Assembly (NCBI GenBank): GCA_007922195.1
Contig: ML681992.1
Coordinates: 2,977,049-3,041,048, forward strand
Source: Podocnemis expansa
Taxonomy: Eukaryota; Chordata; Testudines; Podocnemididae
Length of the DNA stretch: 64,000 nucleotides
Direction of reading: 5' to 3'
Both the position numbers and the translations under genes were made by a program. Below, in pieces: positions 32,447 to 43,476 of this stretch (positions are counted from its first letter, which is position 1; every line of letters begins with the position of its first letter). The notes under the pieces were generated by a model, which searched no databases, had not been told where the DNA came from, and was given only the letters and a program-made list of their open reading frames with translations.

Positions 32447-33110
32447 AGCTATGTCCACACACAGGGCGTTGTTTCGAAATAAGTTATTTTGAAATGACTC
32501 GTTTCGAAATAAGGGAAAAGCCCCAATCGAAATAGCATGTCCAAACACAGGACTTGCTATTTCAATTTAGGGGAAGGGCTCCATGGGAGGTCTGGCAACA
32601 TGGCCCCCCAGCACGGCCATGTTGCCAACCAATCCCCTACCACTGGCTCTCCCCGCTCAGCCCCTCTTCCCCTGGCTTCCCCCACTGCCCCGCTATCCCA
32701 CCACCCTAAGCGGGGGCATGGGTCACCTAGCCCCCTGAAATCCCTTCCCCCACTCCAGCCTCAAGGCAGGAGCAGGGGGCTAGGAGCCCCATGGGGCTGG
32801 GAGCTGCTTGGGGCAGACTGCAAGCAGCTCCCAGCCTGGTCAGTTTCACAGTGAAATTGACGAGGCTGGGAGTGGCTTGCAGTCTTTTGGGCAAGCAGCT
32901 CCCAGCCCCACCAGGCTCATAGCCCCCTGCTCCTGCCTTGAGGCTGGGTTTGGGTAAGGGGGCAGCAGGGGGCTAAGCAACCCATGCCCCCACGGCAGTG
33001 AGCTTTGCCCCCTGCTCAGGCTCACGGGGAGCTGCCTGGGACCAATTGCATGCAAGAGGCTGGAGTGGACTGACACAGAAGTGAGTGGTCATTTGGCAAA
33101 GCGGGGTGAA
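32447..33110. mobile_element. Harbinger-type MITE, left end and GC core; right end lost
   Basis: It starts AGCTATGTCCACACACAGGG, then TTATTTCGAAATAA-class words, then the shared core block (32534-32640) and a long GC-rich stretch in which 'agctcccagc' recurs. No right terminal repeat is found before hAT sequence begins near 33180. The right border given is approximate. Confidence 0.65.
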
Positions 33111-33179
33111 TCAGGGTTCAGGAGTGGGAATTGAGGTCACAGCAGCACTCCAATGGGATCTGGGGAGCAGTCTGTCACA

Positions 33180-33268
33180 ACATGATCCCTGATCTACCTG
33201 CCCCCCACTAGCTCAATGTGAAATGGGGGGCCAGGGAGAGTCTTGGATCCCCTGCACTCATTTCCCTC

Positions 33269-33320
<52 letters not shown>

Positions 33321-33668
33321 GTCCCACCAGACTCCCCCCAGTACTTACCTGGCTGTGTGTTCCCTGAGCTGGTGCTACCAGCGTCTGCTGTAGGAGGAAA
33401 GAATTAAACCTTCCTCCCCTCCAGCTAACTGCTCAGCTTCAGGCTCCAGGGGGAGGGGCGGCAGGCAGCCCAGCTATTCACTGACAGAGCAGCCACTGCG
33501 TGAGCCTGTGTCTGCAGGCCAAAAGCATTCAGAGCTCGCTGTGGTAGATTTGGAGCTCATGCCAGTCCCTGCCATGGAGGGCTGGCAGGGATGCAGGCCC
33601 CACGGCACCCCCCAAAGTGCTGGGCCCACGGCAACTGCCCCATTTGCCCTACTATAAGGACGGCTCTG
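33180..33668 (-). mobile_element. second copy of the 12.2-kb hAT family, one end only
   Basis: Read on the - strand from 33668 the end CAGAGCCGTCCTTATAGTAG begins a sequence that follows 12212-12580: the ctattcac/gctgggctgcc block, the cctccagcagacgctgg-like block and a splice-like 'aggtaagtact'. The other end is not found. It contains a (CTCAGG)n expansion absent from the first copy. Confidence 0.75.
33269..33320 (+). repeat. (CTCAGG)n hexamer microsatellite, about 8.5 units
   Basis: Perfect hexamers. The equivalent place in the copy at 12.55 kb has only about two units (gagcctgagcc), so this is a copy-specific expansion. Confidence 0.95.
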
Positions 33669-34925
33669 TATATATGTATGTATCATCTTTGCATCTGAAG
33701 TTATGAATTTTGACTACTTACCTGTAATTCTAATATGTTTACTTCTGGAATAGTTTGTTACCAGTCTAACTGGCCCCTTGTCACCAGACCATTCAGTTGA
33801 TGGCTCACCAGATATCACTTAGGTCTCACTATAGGACACAAAAGATGCTCAACCCTAGCTGGTGAGGCTTGCTATGGATGTTTTAGCCAGAATATGGGTA
33901 ATAACTATTCCTTGTGACTCGACAAAGTGTGCAAGTGTAACCTCCATCAGTTCCTCTCAAGTGCCTAACAGAGATAAACTTCTGGAGAAAGCAGCTGGAG
34001 AGCCATGATTCACTCTGTAAAGGGACTCACAGTGAAGATTCCTCAGAGTTACCATCCACATTAAAATACTACTAAGAATAAACATAACGATGAACTTTAT
34101 TAACTTAACAAATCTTATCTTAAGAAACCAAAATGAATTTAAACAGAACAGTAAGAAACCCAAGAGTCCCAAAGTTCAGGTGGAGTCACCAGTCTCTGTT
34201 CAATTCCTTGCAATCTCTGTTCAAGTCCTTGAAGCTTGAGTGGGAAGGAGTTGCAATCCTCTTCTTCTCTGGCTGCAGGAATTTTCAGGCAAATTCCATG
34301 CAGTCCTTTCTTTCTCCTCTGCAACCAGCACCACACAGTCTGTTTCCTGGTCAACCAGCTCTCAGTCCCATCAGAGAAAACTCCCCTGCAACATACTCCA
34401 CAGCAGGGAGAAAACATGATGCAGTCCACTCTTGGCACAGCTCCTCTTACTCAGCACATGGACTCTGCAGCTGTCCCCACTTGATGGTCTCAGGGCTGCT
34501 GATCTCAGGCATCTGATTCCAGCAACACTAGAAAAACTTGTGGAGCATGCTCAAAATGCTATCACTCCCTAGTTCCAGAAACTTCTGGTTTCTGGACAGC
34601 TAAATCTGCCCAGCAATGTAACCCACCTTGAACAGATCGCTAAGAGATAGCCTGTTTTAGGTATATGAGTTACCCAAGGGAATATGACTTCCTCATACGA
34701 CCCTCAACTCCAGCTTATGCCTACAGTGTTCCCCAAACCAAGAATGAAAGCATCCCATGCATGTGGGAAAAAAAGGTGTATAAGGTGCTGGAAACTTTTC
34801 CATTGTGTCTTCATTTCCTGCCTCTCCCACCCACACACTCTTCCCTTCTTCAATATTTGACTAAGAGGAACAAGGACTGTTGACCCCCAATGTGTTTGGG
34901 TAATTTATACAGACTTTTGCAACTT
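33669..34925. other. no gene recognised; possible unnamed repeat
   Basis: ORFs on both strands (34133-34516 and 34139-34438) show no motif. The sequence has the look of a non-coding interspersed repeat or an LTR, but no termini were found. Confidence 0.35.
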
Positions 34926-35142
34926 AAACAATGAGAGTCTGTGGCACCTTAAAGACTAACAGATTTCTTCTAGCATAAGCTTTCACAGGTTCTAACCCAC
35001 TTTCTCAGATGCATGAAGAGTGTATACTTCTCAACTGTAGTTTCCATTTCATGCATCTGACAGAATGGGTTGGCACCCATGTGAGCTTCTGCCTGAAGAA
35101 ATCTGTTGGTCTTTAAAGTGCTGCAGGATTGTCATTGTTTTT
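34926..35142. mobile_element. palindromic Penelope tail (two tails head to head)
   Basis: The left arm (gtggcaccttaaagactaac, then 'agcataagctttcacaggtt') and the right arm (aaatctgttggtctttaaag, ending 'tcattgttttt') are inverted copies centred near 35035. AACAATGA on the left matches TCATTGTT on the right as part of the palindrome. Confidence 0.7.
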
Positions 35143-35892
35143 GTTGTACAAAGAGTGCCATAGTTACCCCTCTGAAATTTTGCAACTTAGATCATTCTAT
35201 CATTGCTTCAAACCTGATACAAGAAATTTTGCAATAATTGTTTAGATAATATTTTTCACCATTTTAACTCTCTCCTCTTTCTTTTCTCTTATAAATTATA
35301 TATTTATATATTATAATATAATAATATCTTTATATATTATATACTGAAGGATTGATGACTATGATTACTGGGTAAGATCTTGACTTGGCTCTGTGGCTGG
35401 TCTCTTGGGACTGGAAGAACCCTTTGTTTGCTTAAACTGATTATAAGTAACCACTCATCATGAAGTCTAGTGTCTGGATAGTGAAACTTAAGGAGACTGC
35501 ACTTCTGACTTCTTGGTAACTGGTGTGATAAGACAGAAGTTTACTTTTGTTACTGGTTTAGTATGTTTTATTGAAGAATAATCTATAGTTTGGGGTATGT
35601 CTGCCCTGTTTTTCAGCAGTTTTTTTTTTTCCTGAATCTAGTATCCGTAGGTGTGATCCACTGATTCATGGTGAGACTAATATCCATTGGGTTGAAAGCA
35701 GAGTTCTCTGTTGGTTTGGAGGTCAGTTTGTCTGCACTTTGCTTGAATCCCCAACTCTATCTTCTTGCACATGAATATTATCATTATTATTTACTATTTG
35801 AATTCTGGTAGGTCCCCCAAAAATACAGTCAGGATCAGGAATTGATTATGCTAAATGCTGTACAAACCACATGGAAAACACTGGTCTCTCCC
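35143..35892. other. no gene; AT microsatellite at 35285-35345
   Basis: The AT run (tatatttatatattataata) is low complexity. The rest (35360-35790) is unassigned, with phrases such as 'gggtatgtctgccctgtttt' that I associate with turtle interspersed repeats. Confidence 0.4.
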
Positions 35893-35895
35893 CAT

Positions 35896-36918
35896 GGCTA
35901 TGTCTATACTGTCATAGTTCTTTTGAAATAGTTATTTTCAAATAACTGTGCTGATATTAATTCAAAATAATTATTTCAAAATAGTGAGTCTTCACAAGAC
36001 TGCTTTTTCGAAATAAAGTAGGCGTTAGTATTTGGAGTGAGAACCTACATTAGATGCTCTAACTTGAAATCGATACCCCAGCAGACTGGTTTTACCATTA
36101 GGGGAGAGATTCTTCCAAAGGGCTCCCTTCCCTGGTGGAGGAGAGATGCCCAAGGTGGGCTACCTTCCAGGCCTGGGAGAGATTCTGCCAGCAGGCTATG
36201 TTTCCTGATGGGGAGAGACTGTCCCAGCAGACAGTCCCCCACAGGGGGAAAGATGCCCCAGGTGGGCTACCTTCCTGCTCAGGGAGAGATTCCTCCAGTG
36301 GGCTCCCTTCCCCACTGAGGAGAGATTCTTCCACCCTGCTGGGGGAGGGATACACCAGTGGGGGGCTGCTTTCCCTGACAGCCAGGGGCCAGCAGGGAGC
36401 ACAGCCCAGACAGGGTTCCCTGGCAGGTTGTCAGTGAATGCAGCCCTGCTGGGGAATTCTCTCCCTGGCTGTTGGGGAAAGCAGACCCGGCAGGGAAAGC
36501 AGCCCTTCCCCTGGGGAATTCCTCCCCTGGCAAAGAATGCGACCCTGCTGGGGGATTCTCTCCCTGGCAGGGAACAGAGCCCACTGGCAGAATCTCTCCC
36601 CTGGCAGGGAAGGGAGCCCGCTGGGCGCATCTCTTCACCAGCAGGGAAACCAGCCCTGCTGTGGATGTCCCTGCCCATTATTTTGAAAAAAAGCCAATTC
36701 CGTGGCTTGGAATGGCTTTTTTCAAAATAACTCTTTCAAAGAAGTGTTTTTTTCCTAAATGAAAGTGGGTTTAGTTATTTAAAAAAAATCTTCATTTTTT
36801 TTTTTTCAAAAACTAAAGTGCTTATTTTGGAATAACTAAATGCCTCCATGGATATGATTTTTTTTTTTCCAAAATAAGCCTCCTTATTTCAAAAGAACTT
36901 TTCAGTGTAGACATGCCC
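35896..36918. mobile_element. Harbinger-type MITE with minisatellite core
   Basis: A 1,023-bp element with ends GGCTATGTCTATACTG and GGGCATGTCTACACTG (right, - strand). CAT or CCAT flanks both sides (35893-35895 and 36919-36921). TTATTTTGAAATAA-type words occupy both AT-rich ends. The middle (36100-36680) is a GC-rich tandem repeat that leaves all six frames open, hence several overlapping spurious ORFs. Confidence 0.8.
36100..36680. repeat. GC-rich tandem repeat in MITE core
   Basis: Two related blocks: one around 'gggagagattcttcc...ggctcccttcc' (36100-36400), and one around 'ctctccctggcagggaa...cagccc' (36420-36660). Each has several degenerate units of about 35-65 bp. Confidence 0.65.
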
Positions 36919-36921
36919 CAT

Positions 36922-37560
36922 GTGTCTGTGAACCTCAATGAGGTGAATACCAAAATGTTTCCGGGTATTTCTTTGCCTCTCTGCTTATAATTTCTGTAAA
37001 AAGATATACAACAGCCCATCATGGTCATATGTTAATCCCTTTTTCTAGTTTTGTGTTGGTGAGAATGTACCCCATTCTCAGTCTGATGGGTAAACTCTCT
37101 GTGGGCCAAACTGAAGACAGTGGGAATTGCCCTCAGTAGGAATGGCATGAAGGAAAGAAGACTTAACCTTGCATTTCACAAAGAGCAGAAGTTCTCCATG
37201 CATGGCTCTCCACATGAAAGGGGCAGGAGAGGATCAGATGGCATGGTTTCTTTTTCTCCTGGACTTCATGGAACTTGGGGCTCACACAGGAGGAGAGGTG
37301 GAAACTGGACAAACTAGGGAAGGGGGAAATTTAAGTACTTAGCTGCAATGACTGATAGACGTGTCAAAAGCTGATGAAACTTGATAGTAGTATGTGTGCC
37401 TTTGATAAGACTATGGAAGGTTTTGTTTTGTTTTGTTTTGTTTTTTTAAGAACTATCAGGTAGTTTATAACTTGTTAGATGGGATAGATGTTTGGTGGGT
37501 TGGGCTGAGCTTTGGGAGTATGGGACAATGGCTTTTAATGTGGTTATTGGAAGCTAAAGA
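36922..37560. other. no gene; (TTTTG)n run at 37418-37445
   Basis: A gttttgttttgttttg microsatellite and otherwise unassigned sequence. ORF 37120-37317 has no motif. Confidence 0.45.
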
Positions 37561-38790
37561 CTTATTTAGTCAACACAGTTGCAATTAGAAAGGCTGTGGA
37601 CATCATTATGGACCAAGAAACAGTTCTGAGGGGACTTTACATCCCAGAGAGAAACATACAGATTGACCATGTATGGTCTGGTGGCCTCTCTTTGATCCCT
37701 TATAGGATCTGTGTCTGTACACAACTGATTACAAGAATCATTTAGCATTTCAGAATCATCTGAGAGATCTTATTAGTCAACTGCAAGCTAGGGGATATGT
37801 GGACATGAGGCTTATGCAAGAAAAAGTTCAATATCAAAGAAGGAGGTTGTAATAAAGTACATTTTCAAAGGATTTTAATACAAAAGGTGGGTCAGCTTCC
37901 TCTGATATATTTGCAGGATGCAAAGAAAAGAGACTACAGTGGGAAATGGTGGTGTCATGCGGTGTTTCTAGTACTGGCAGGCCTGAAGGGGACCTTGCTG
38001 GCATATTGTGGGTAGTTCAAGAACATTACTGTGAGGTCTCTCAGGAATAAATGATTCCTCTTTCTAAGCAGCAGCAGCTTTTGAATATCACCACAGGTTC
38101 CCCAGCTTTGGCAGATGGAGAACGGAACTGGCTTTGAGACCAGTGTGGGAGATGGAGGCTCAAACAGCTATCATGCCAATAAAAAAGGGGGACTTCCCCT
38201 GGAGCTGACAGATTGACAACAGAATTTTATCAGAGGTTCATTGATCTCCTTTCTCTAGTGCTTCCATGGGCTTTCAGTGATGTCTTGGTAATACAAATAA
38301 ATTAACAACAGTGAAGCACATCATGAAGGCAGCTTTTTTCTTTCTTTTTTTTTTTTTTTTTGGCATAAAATGAGATTTGGGAGATATCCAGAACTGGAGG
38401 GTTATTGCCCTTTTGAACAAAGGTTATGAAACTGAACATGAATTACAAAATTTTGGCTTGTATTTAAGACAAGGAATAATAGCAGGGAAATTATTACATT
38501 CCTATCCATCTAATGTGGTTAAAGGTGAAGCAGATTTTGTGTAGTTTGAAGGAATTATATAACCAGACAACAGAGAGGATGGGAGGTTCATATTTTGGCC
38601 TTGAATTGGGCCAAAGCTCTTGATATAATGAATCCTAAATAGGTTCGGTGTCTATGAACTTCATATTCCTATGCTGTTTATTATCCGGTGACGGCTATTT
38701 TATGTGACCCTGCCAGCAGGTTCGATACTTTGAGGATCTTGGGGGGCAATTACCGCACCAGTGGGGTACAATTTAATCTTTATTAAAACT
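37560..38790 (+). mobile_element. L1/Tx1-superfamily LINE, reverse-transcriptase relic
   Basis: Scattered but ordered RT blocks on the + strand: an upstream helical stretch (AFQNHLRDLISQLQARGYVD, about 37755-37815), the SPG-D-LT block (38183-38300), an NWR-I-LLN block (38380-38420) and a motif A-like block (about 38600). This order is that of L1-type RTs. Many frameshifts lie between the blocks. Recognition is by eye. Confidence 0.6.
38183..38640 (+). pseudogene. L1/Tx1-type RT domain, broken
   Basis: From 38183 the frame reads KRGTSPGADRLTTEFYQRF and IDLL, closely like the L1 RT block K-x-SPG-DG-T-EFY. After an interruption with a poly-T run (38340-38361), DIQNWRVIALLNKGYE (around 38376-38425) matches the NWRPI-LLN block. 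WAKALDIMNPK (38607-38640) sits where motif A normally reads DxxKAFDxV; the first Asp is replaced and the second kept. Downstream motifs B and C are not clear. Dead. Confidence 0.6.
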
Positions 38791-39100
38791 GAATTTTAAT
38801 ACAAAATTAATTGTGAGATGTATGTATATGAGGTTTGTCATGGCTTTTTACAATGGGGTTTTGTCAAATAAACTTAACTTTATGGAGTGGGACAAGTTGG
38901 GGGACAATGAGGGTTCTCAAACTAACAACTTATGTTTTTAAACTAAATCAGAGTGGAGTTAACAGCCCTTCACAAGGGGGGAGGGCATGGGGTAAACCTG
39001 GGAGTGCAGCAGGAAAAAAAAGGGGGGGGTTAGAGATATGCAGGGGAGCAGAGGCAAAGCTGTGGGAGCCGGTGGCAGCAAGGGGGAGCTGGCGGGATCG
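38791..39100. other. no gene; leads into minisatellite
   Basis: The frame 38835-39314 is long (159 codons), but its second half is the repeat below and its first half has no motif. Confidence 0.5.
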
Positions 39101-39275
39101 GGCAGGGGGCGGGGAAAGGAGCCACAGGAAAGTGGTGGGGGACAGGGAAAGGAGCCGCAGGGAGCGGCAAGGGACAGGGAAAAGGAGCCATGGGAAAGTG
39201 GCAGGGAACAGGGAAAGGAGCTGCGGGGAGCAGCCAGGGTCAGAGAAAGGAGCCATGGGAAAGCGGAGGGGGTAC
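39100..39275. repeat. purine-rich minisatellite, five units of ~32-34 bp
   Basis: Units begin 'gggaaaggagcc' and continue 'gcagggagcggcaagggaca' or close variants. Alternate units read 'atgggaaagtggc' and 'gcggggagcagcc', so a higher-order pair of about 66 bp is possible. This generates the spurious Lys/Glu/Arg-rich ORFs on the + strand and the Pro/Ser-rich ones on the - strand. Confidence 0.85.
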
Positions 39276-40331
39276 ATCGGGGGAGGGAATAAAGAGGGGA
39301 CAAGGAAGGTTTAGGAAAAAGTTTATTTAACTCAGGGGAGTCACAGAGGGGAAGGCAAAATGACCTAGGACAATAACTCTAGGGTTTACAAACTAAATGA
39401 AACAATCTTACAATCTATCTTAACACTTCTAAGGCTTACATATTAAACTAAACAATGTTGCAACTCAGAATAGTACTTCTAAGATAAGTTCAAACAAATT
39501 AGAGGAGAGAGATATAACAAGCAATACAGAACAGTGGCAAACAATTGGAAACATGGGAGCTTTTTTAAACAGTGGAGGGTGAAGCAGCAATCTAAGAAAA
39601 AGGGGGAAGCCAGAAGGCAAAATCAAGCCTGCGTGGGCTTGGTGGAGCTGGGAGAGAGCAATGGCAAACCAACAGCCAAAGAGGAGGTAACTTATTTTTA
39701 AAGAAAGTTGCAGGGGCAGACTCTTACCAATTCCACCACCAGCAGCAGCAGCATTACAGGCAGGAGAGAGAGAGACTTGTTACTCGGCCAGCAGTTTTAA
39801 TCGTGGTACGCTCAGGGGAGAACTCGTGAGCGGAGGATGTCAGCTTCTGGGTGATCAGGCCAGGCAGGATGTCAGGAACTGTCCTGCCTGATCAACCCAA
39901 ACCCTGGGTTTTTAAACTTTTTTTTTCCCACCAGTTTGCTGATTACAGGTAAGGCAGGAAACTCAGGTGTGCATGACCCCTTCCTTCACCATCTCATAGA
40001 TCTTGCAATTTGGCAGTGCCCACCTATGCCAAGCCCTGTAGAACTCAATTGGGTGTCAGCGGCCATCTAGTTCAGTTGAAGTGGCCATCTGCTCCCCTTT
40101 ATATACTTCACATTCCTAACTGATGGCCCGGGAGGGGCAGCCATCCAATTAACTTAATGGGCAACGGACACTATGTTCATGCCCTATGCATGTAGGGTGA
40201 CTAGATAACATATGTCAAAAATTGGGACTGGGAAATGGGGGGCAATAGGTGCCTATATAAGACAAAGCCCCAAAATATCAGGACTGCCCCTATAAAATTG
40301 TGACATCTGCTCACCCTGTACAGAATCACAA
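39276..40331 (-). other. unassigned; possible solo LTR on - strand
   Basis: On the - strand a TATA box (TATATAAAGGGGAGC, 40091-40105) is followed about 770 bp later by AATAAA (39322-39327). That spacing would suit a promoter and polyadenylation signal of an LTR or a small retroelement. I found no TG...CA ends and no second copy, so this is only a suggestion. Confidence 0.3.
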
Positions 40332-40739
40332 GGTATGTGTACATTACAGGCTCTTTTAAGTTGACTTAAGGTTGACTTTAAGGCAACTTAAAGTTGAACT
40401 TGTTAAGTTGACTTAGAGCATCTAAACTGAAAACGCCTGTTGACTGCATGCATCCACACTGGCAAGGTGATAGGTCAACCCTTCCTCGTGTCCAGGAACT
40501 CTGTGAGGGGGGCCTGGAGTCTGATTAAGTCAATTTAAGGGCTATTCCCCGCCTATAATGGCTTAAGTTGACTTAATAAGGTCAACTTAAGCATTAAGTT
40601 GACTTCAAGATATAATGTTATTAAGTCGACTGAAGGAAGTGCTTAAGTCAACTTAATAAAAGCCCAGTGTGACCACAGGGGTCTGTAGGTCAACTTAAGC
40701 TTCCTTAATTAGACCTATGGCTCCCATGTAGACATACCC
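40332..40739. mobile_element. Harbinger-type MITE, TTAAGTTGACTTAA class
   Basis: A 408-bp element with ends GGTATGTGTACAT and GGGTATGTCTACAT (right, - strand). Both halves are filled with TTAAGTTGACTTAA and its variants (perfect at 40563-40576). The unit differs from the TTATTTCGAAATAA class although the terminal repeat is the same type. A clear target duplication was not found. Confidence 0.75.
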
Positions 40740-40744
40740 ATATA

Positions 40745-41495
40745 AACTAGAAGGAATCATGAGAGGTCATTGAGTCCAGTCCTCTGCACTCATGGCAGGA
40801 CCAAGCGCCATTTTAAACCATTCTTGACAGGCATTTGTCTAACCTACTCTTAAACTTTTCCAGTGATGGTGATTTCACCAGCTGCCTAGGCAACTTATTC
40901 CAGTGGGTAATCATGCTGACAATTTGGAATTTTTTTCCTAATGTCCAACCTAACCCTTTCTTGCTGTAATTTAAGTCCATTGCTTCTTGTCCTATCATTG
41001 GCAATCAAGGAGCATAATTTTTCTTCCTCCTCTTCATAACAACTTTTAGGTACTTGAAAACTATTATCATGTCTCCGCTCAGGCTCCTCTTCTCCAGACT
41101 AAACAAACACAGATATTTCAATCTTCCCTCATAAGTCAAGTGGTCCAGACGTCTAATCATTTTTTTGCTGCTTTTCTCTGGATTTTTTCTGATTTGTCCA
41201 CATCTTTCCTGAAGTGAGATACCCAGAACTGGACACAATACTCTAGCTAAAGCCTAGTCAGGGCTGAATAGAGTGGAAAAATTACTTCCTGTGTCTTATG
41301 TACAATACTGTTAATACATCCCAGAACAGTGTTTGAGTTTTTTTAAAACAGTGTTACACTTTTGATTTGTGTTTAGCTTATGGTCCACTATGACACCCTG
41401 ATCCCTTTCCAAGAACTCCTTCCTTGGCAGTCATTGCCATTTTTTATGTGTGTAATTGATCTTTCCTAAATGGAGTACTTTGCATATGGATTAAA
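40745..41495 (-). mobile_element. CR1 LINE 3' end
   Basis: The ORF 41004-40813 ends in THWNKLPRQLVKSPSLEKFK and KSRLDK, and the ORF 41238-41005 holds KKMIRRLDHLTYEGRLKYL and LFSLEKRSLSGDMI, the last segments of CR1 RT. The 3' end with 'gaggtcattgagtccagtcc' lies at about 40765. A frameshift separates the two ORFs. Upstream parts fade near 41495. Confidence 0.85.
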
Positions 41496-41974
41496 CACCC
41501 CTTTACTAAATGGGTGAAGGGGAGAGTCTATATAGACACACTTCCTTGAGTCCATAGTTATACTGGTTATTTTCTGGACCCTTTAATGAGAGCAGTGTAT
41601 GGAAGCACAGGGCAACTGACATGTTGATAGAGAACCAGGGAAAGGCAGTATTTAGGCAAAGGTTCTCTTCATGGATGGACCAACCATTTTGCAGTTCCCT
41701 GAAGGCCATGAGGATTAGGAGGACAGAGCATGGCTTTTTAAATGATGGCTGAAAAACTCTACTCCCTTGTCTAACAGAACAACAAAAAAAAAGATTTTGT
41801 GAAAAAGACATATTTTTTATAGATTTCTTCTGTCAGAACTCCTGCCATTCCCACCCTCCCTACCTTAGGCAGGGTTGGTCTAAGCCTCAGCAGAGACATA
41901 GATCAACCCTAGTTCACCTAGAAAATATGGGCATTTTGAGGGATGAAATCTATGAAGATCATGCACAATATATA
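41496..41974. other. no gene recognised
   Basis: ORF 41811-41506 on the - strand (101 codons) has a hydrophobic make-up but no motif or homologous relative that I recognise. Confidence 0.4.
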
Positions 41975-42318
41975 TTGCCAAGTGACAGCAACATCAGGAA
42001 GAAGGAGTATGAGAAGCTGTAGAAGTACCAGGGCCTGAAAGAGGAACTAGAGCGGATGTGGAAAGTGAAGGCCAAAGTGGTCCCGGTGGTGGTAGGAGCA
42101 CTCGGGGCTGTGACTCCGAAGCTGGGAGAGTGGCTCCAACAGATCCCAGGGACAACATCAGAGCTCTCTGTCCAGAAGAGTGCAGTGCTAGGAACAGCTA
42201 AGATACTGCGCAGAACCCTCAAACTCCCAGGCCTCTGGTAGAGGACCCGAGGTTGAGGATGACACATACCACCCATAGGGGGTGAGAGAGGAATTTTTTT
42301 TATATATATATATTTTAA
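41975..42318 (+). mobile_element. R4-like LINE, short 3' copy
   Basis: It matches 622-940 closely. The last 70 or so codons of the endonuclease ORF are present, with one Glu codon changed to a stop just before KYQGLKEEL (about 42021). The UTR 'gaggacc-gaggttgagga' is shared. It is 5'-truncated, as target-primed copies usually are. The shared sequence is nearly identical, so the two copies derive from closely related parents. Confidence 0.85.
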
Positions 42319-43473
42319 AATAAAAGGAGCAGGAGGGGCAATTTGCTCTCCGGTGAGATTTTACAAGGCAAATTGTAGCCACAAGTATTTATATATTATT
42401 GCCAGGCTTTTCTCTCCCGAAAACAGGAGTTGAAAATGGAAATGCTGACAAACCTTTTGGTGCTTTTAGGACTGTAATATTCTGTTTAATAGAGGCAAAA
42501 TTGCAAGGTATGCTTTTCATCCTTTTCTGCTAAGGAGGCAATTACACACAGCATCTTGCTGAAGAAGTTTATAATATGATTAAATAGGCAACATTAAATC
42601 AGCTGGTGATTGAATTCTCAAGAGAATGCACTTCACTTAAATTTGTGTGTTACTCTACTTCTTTATATTTAAAAGCCCTTTCAGAAGGACATATGACTGC
42701 ATGATACCACTCAGCTCAGGAAAGACTTGAAATGAGGGAGTTCAACAAAATAAATATCCTATTTTTCCCATGCTGCTATCTTAATTTTAATGTTTACAGA
42801 ATGTGATAAAAGTGGCCTATATTTGCATTTTATTTAATCTTAGAGAAGGCTAAACTTCATACATCTGGTCTAGACAATCTACTAAAGTGCTTGCTTATGT
42901 AAATTAAAAATAAGATTTATACTTGCAACATTTCTAAGCAATTTGTTTGTGCTCACAACTGTAAATAACAAAGATTACATTTTTAAATCCATATAATTCA
43001 ATTTGTACTCTCCCTCTAATTCAACACTGATTTGTATTTTTTTTTGTTTGCCATTTCTTATCCCTATATCTATATTTTTTTGTTTCTATTAAAAAGTTTT
43101 GTCTAAAACTCCCTCAAGGCCACATATATCTCCTTCAAATACTTCCTATCCGTTCTTCTTCATTCCTACTTCAAACTAGAAGCACATCAAGAAACAAAGT
43201 TCCAGTCAGAAATCATCTCTAAACACTGACATTCCCTAAGATTTTTGGATTCAGAATACCACTTCTACTTCAAATATTTGTTGATTGTTAATCTTTGTCC
43301 CTTACGGAGCCTAAATATAATACACTACATTAGCTTTTCATTATAGATCAATTACTTTTACCTCTGATTAGTTACTGTTGTGTTTTCTGGATTCCCTTCA
43401 TTTTGTCAGTATCTTTCTGATAACATGATGCCAAATTCCACTCTTGCAATTCAAGTATGTACTCTTTATAATC
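42319..43473. other. no gene recognised
   Basis: AT-rich. A (TA)n run at 42300-42312 follows the R4-like tail. Confidence 0.5.
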
Positions 43474-43476
43474 ATC

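Noticed and set aside
36037..36762. Six overlapping ORFs with Gly/Ser/Pro repeats
   Set aside because: They are the tandem-repeat core of a MITE bounded by terminal repeats at 35896 and 36918.
41506..41811. 101-codon ORF on the - strand as a possible exon
   Set aside because: No motif, no splice context and no recognisable homologue; length is compatible with chance in this composition.
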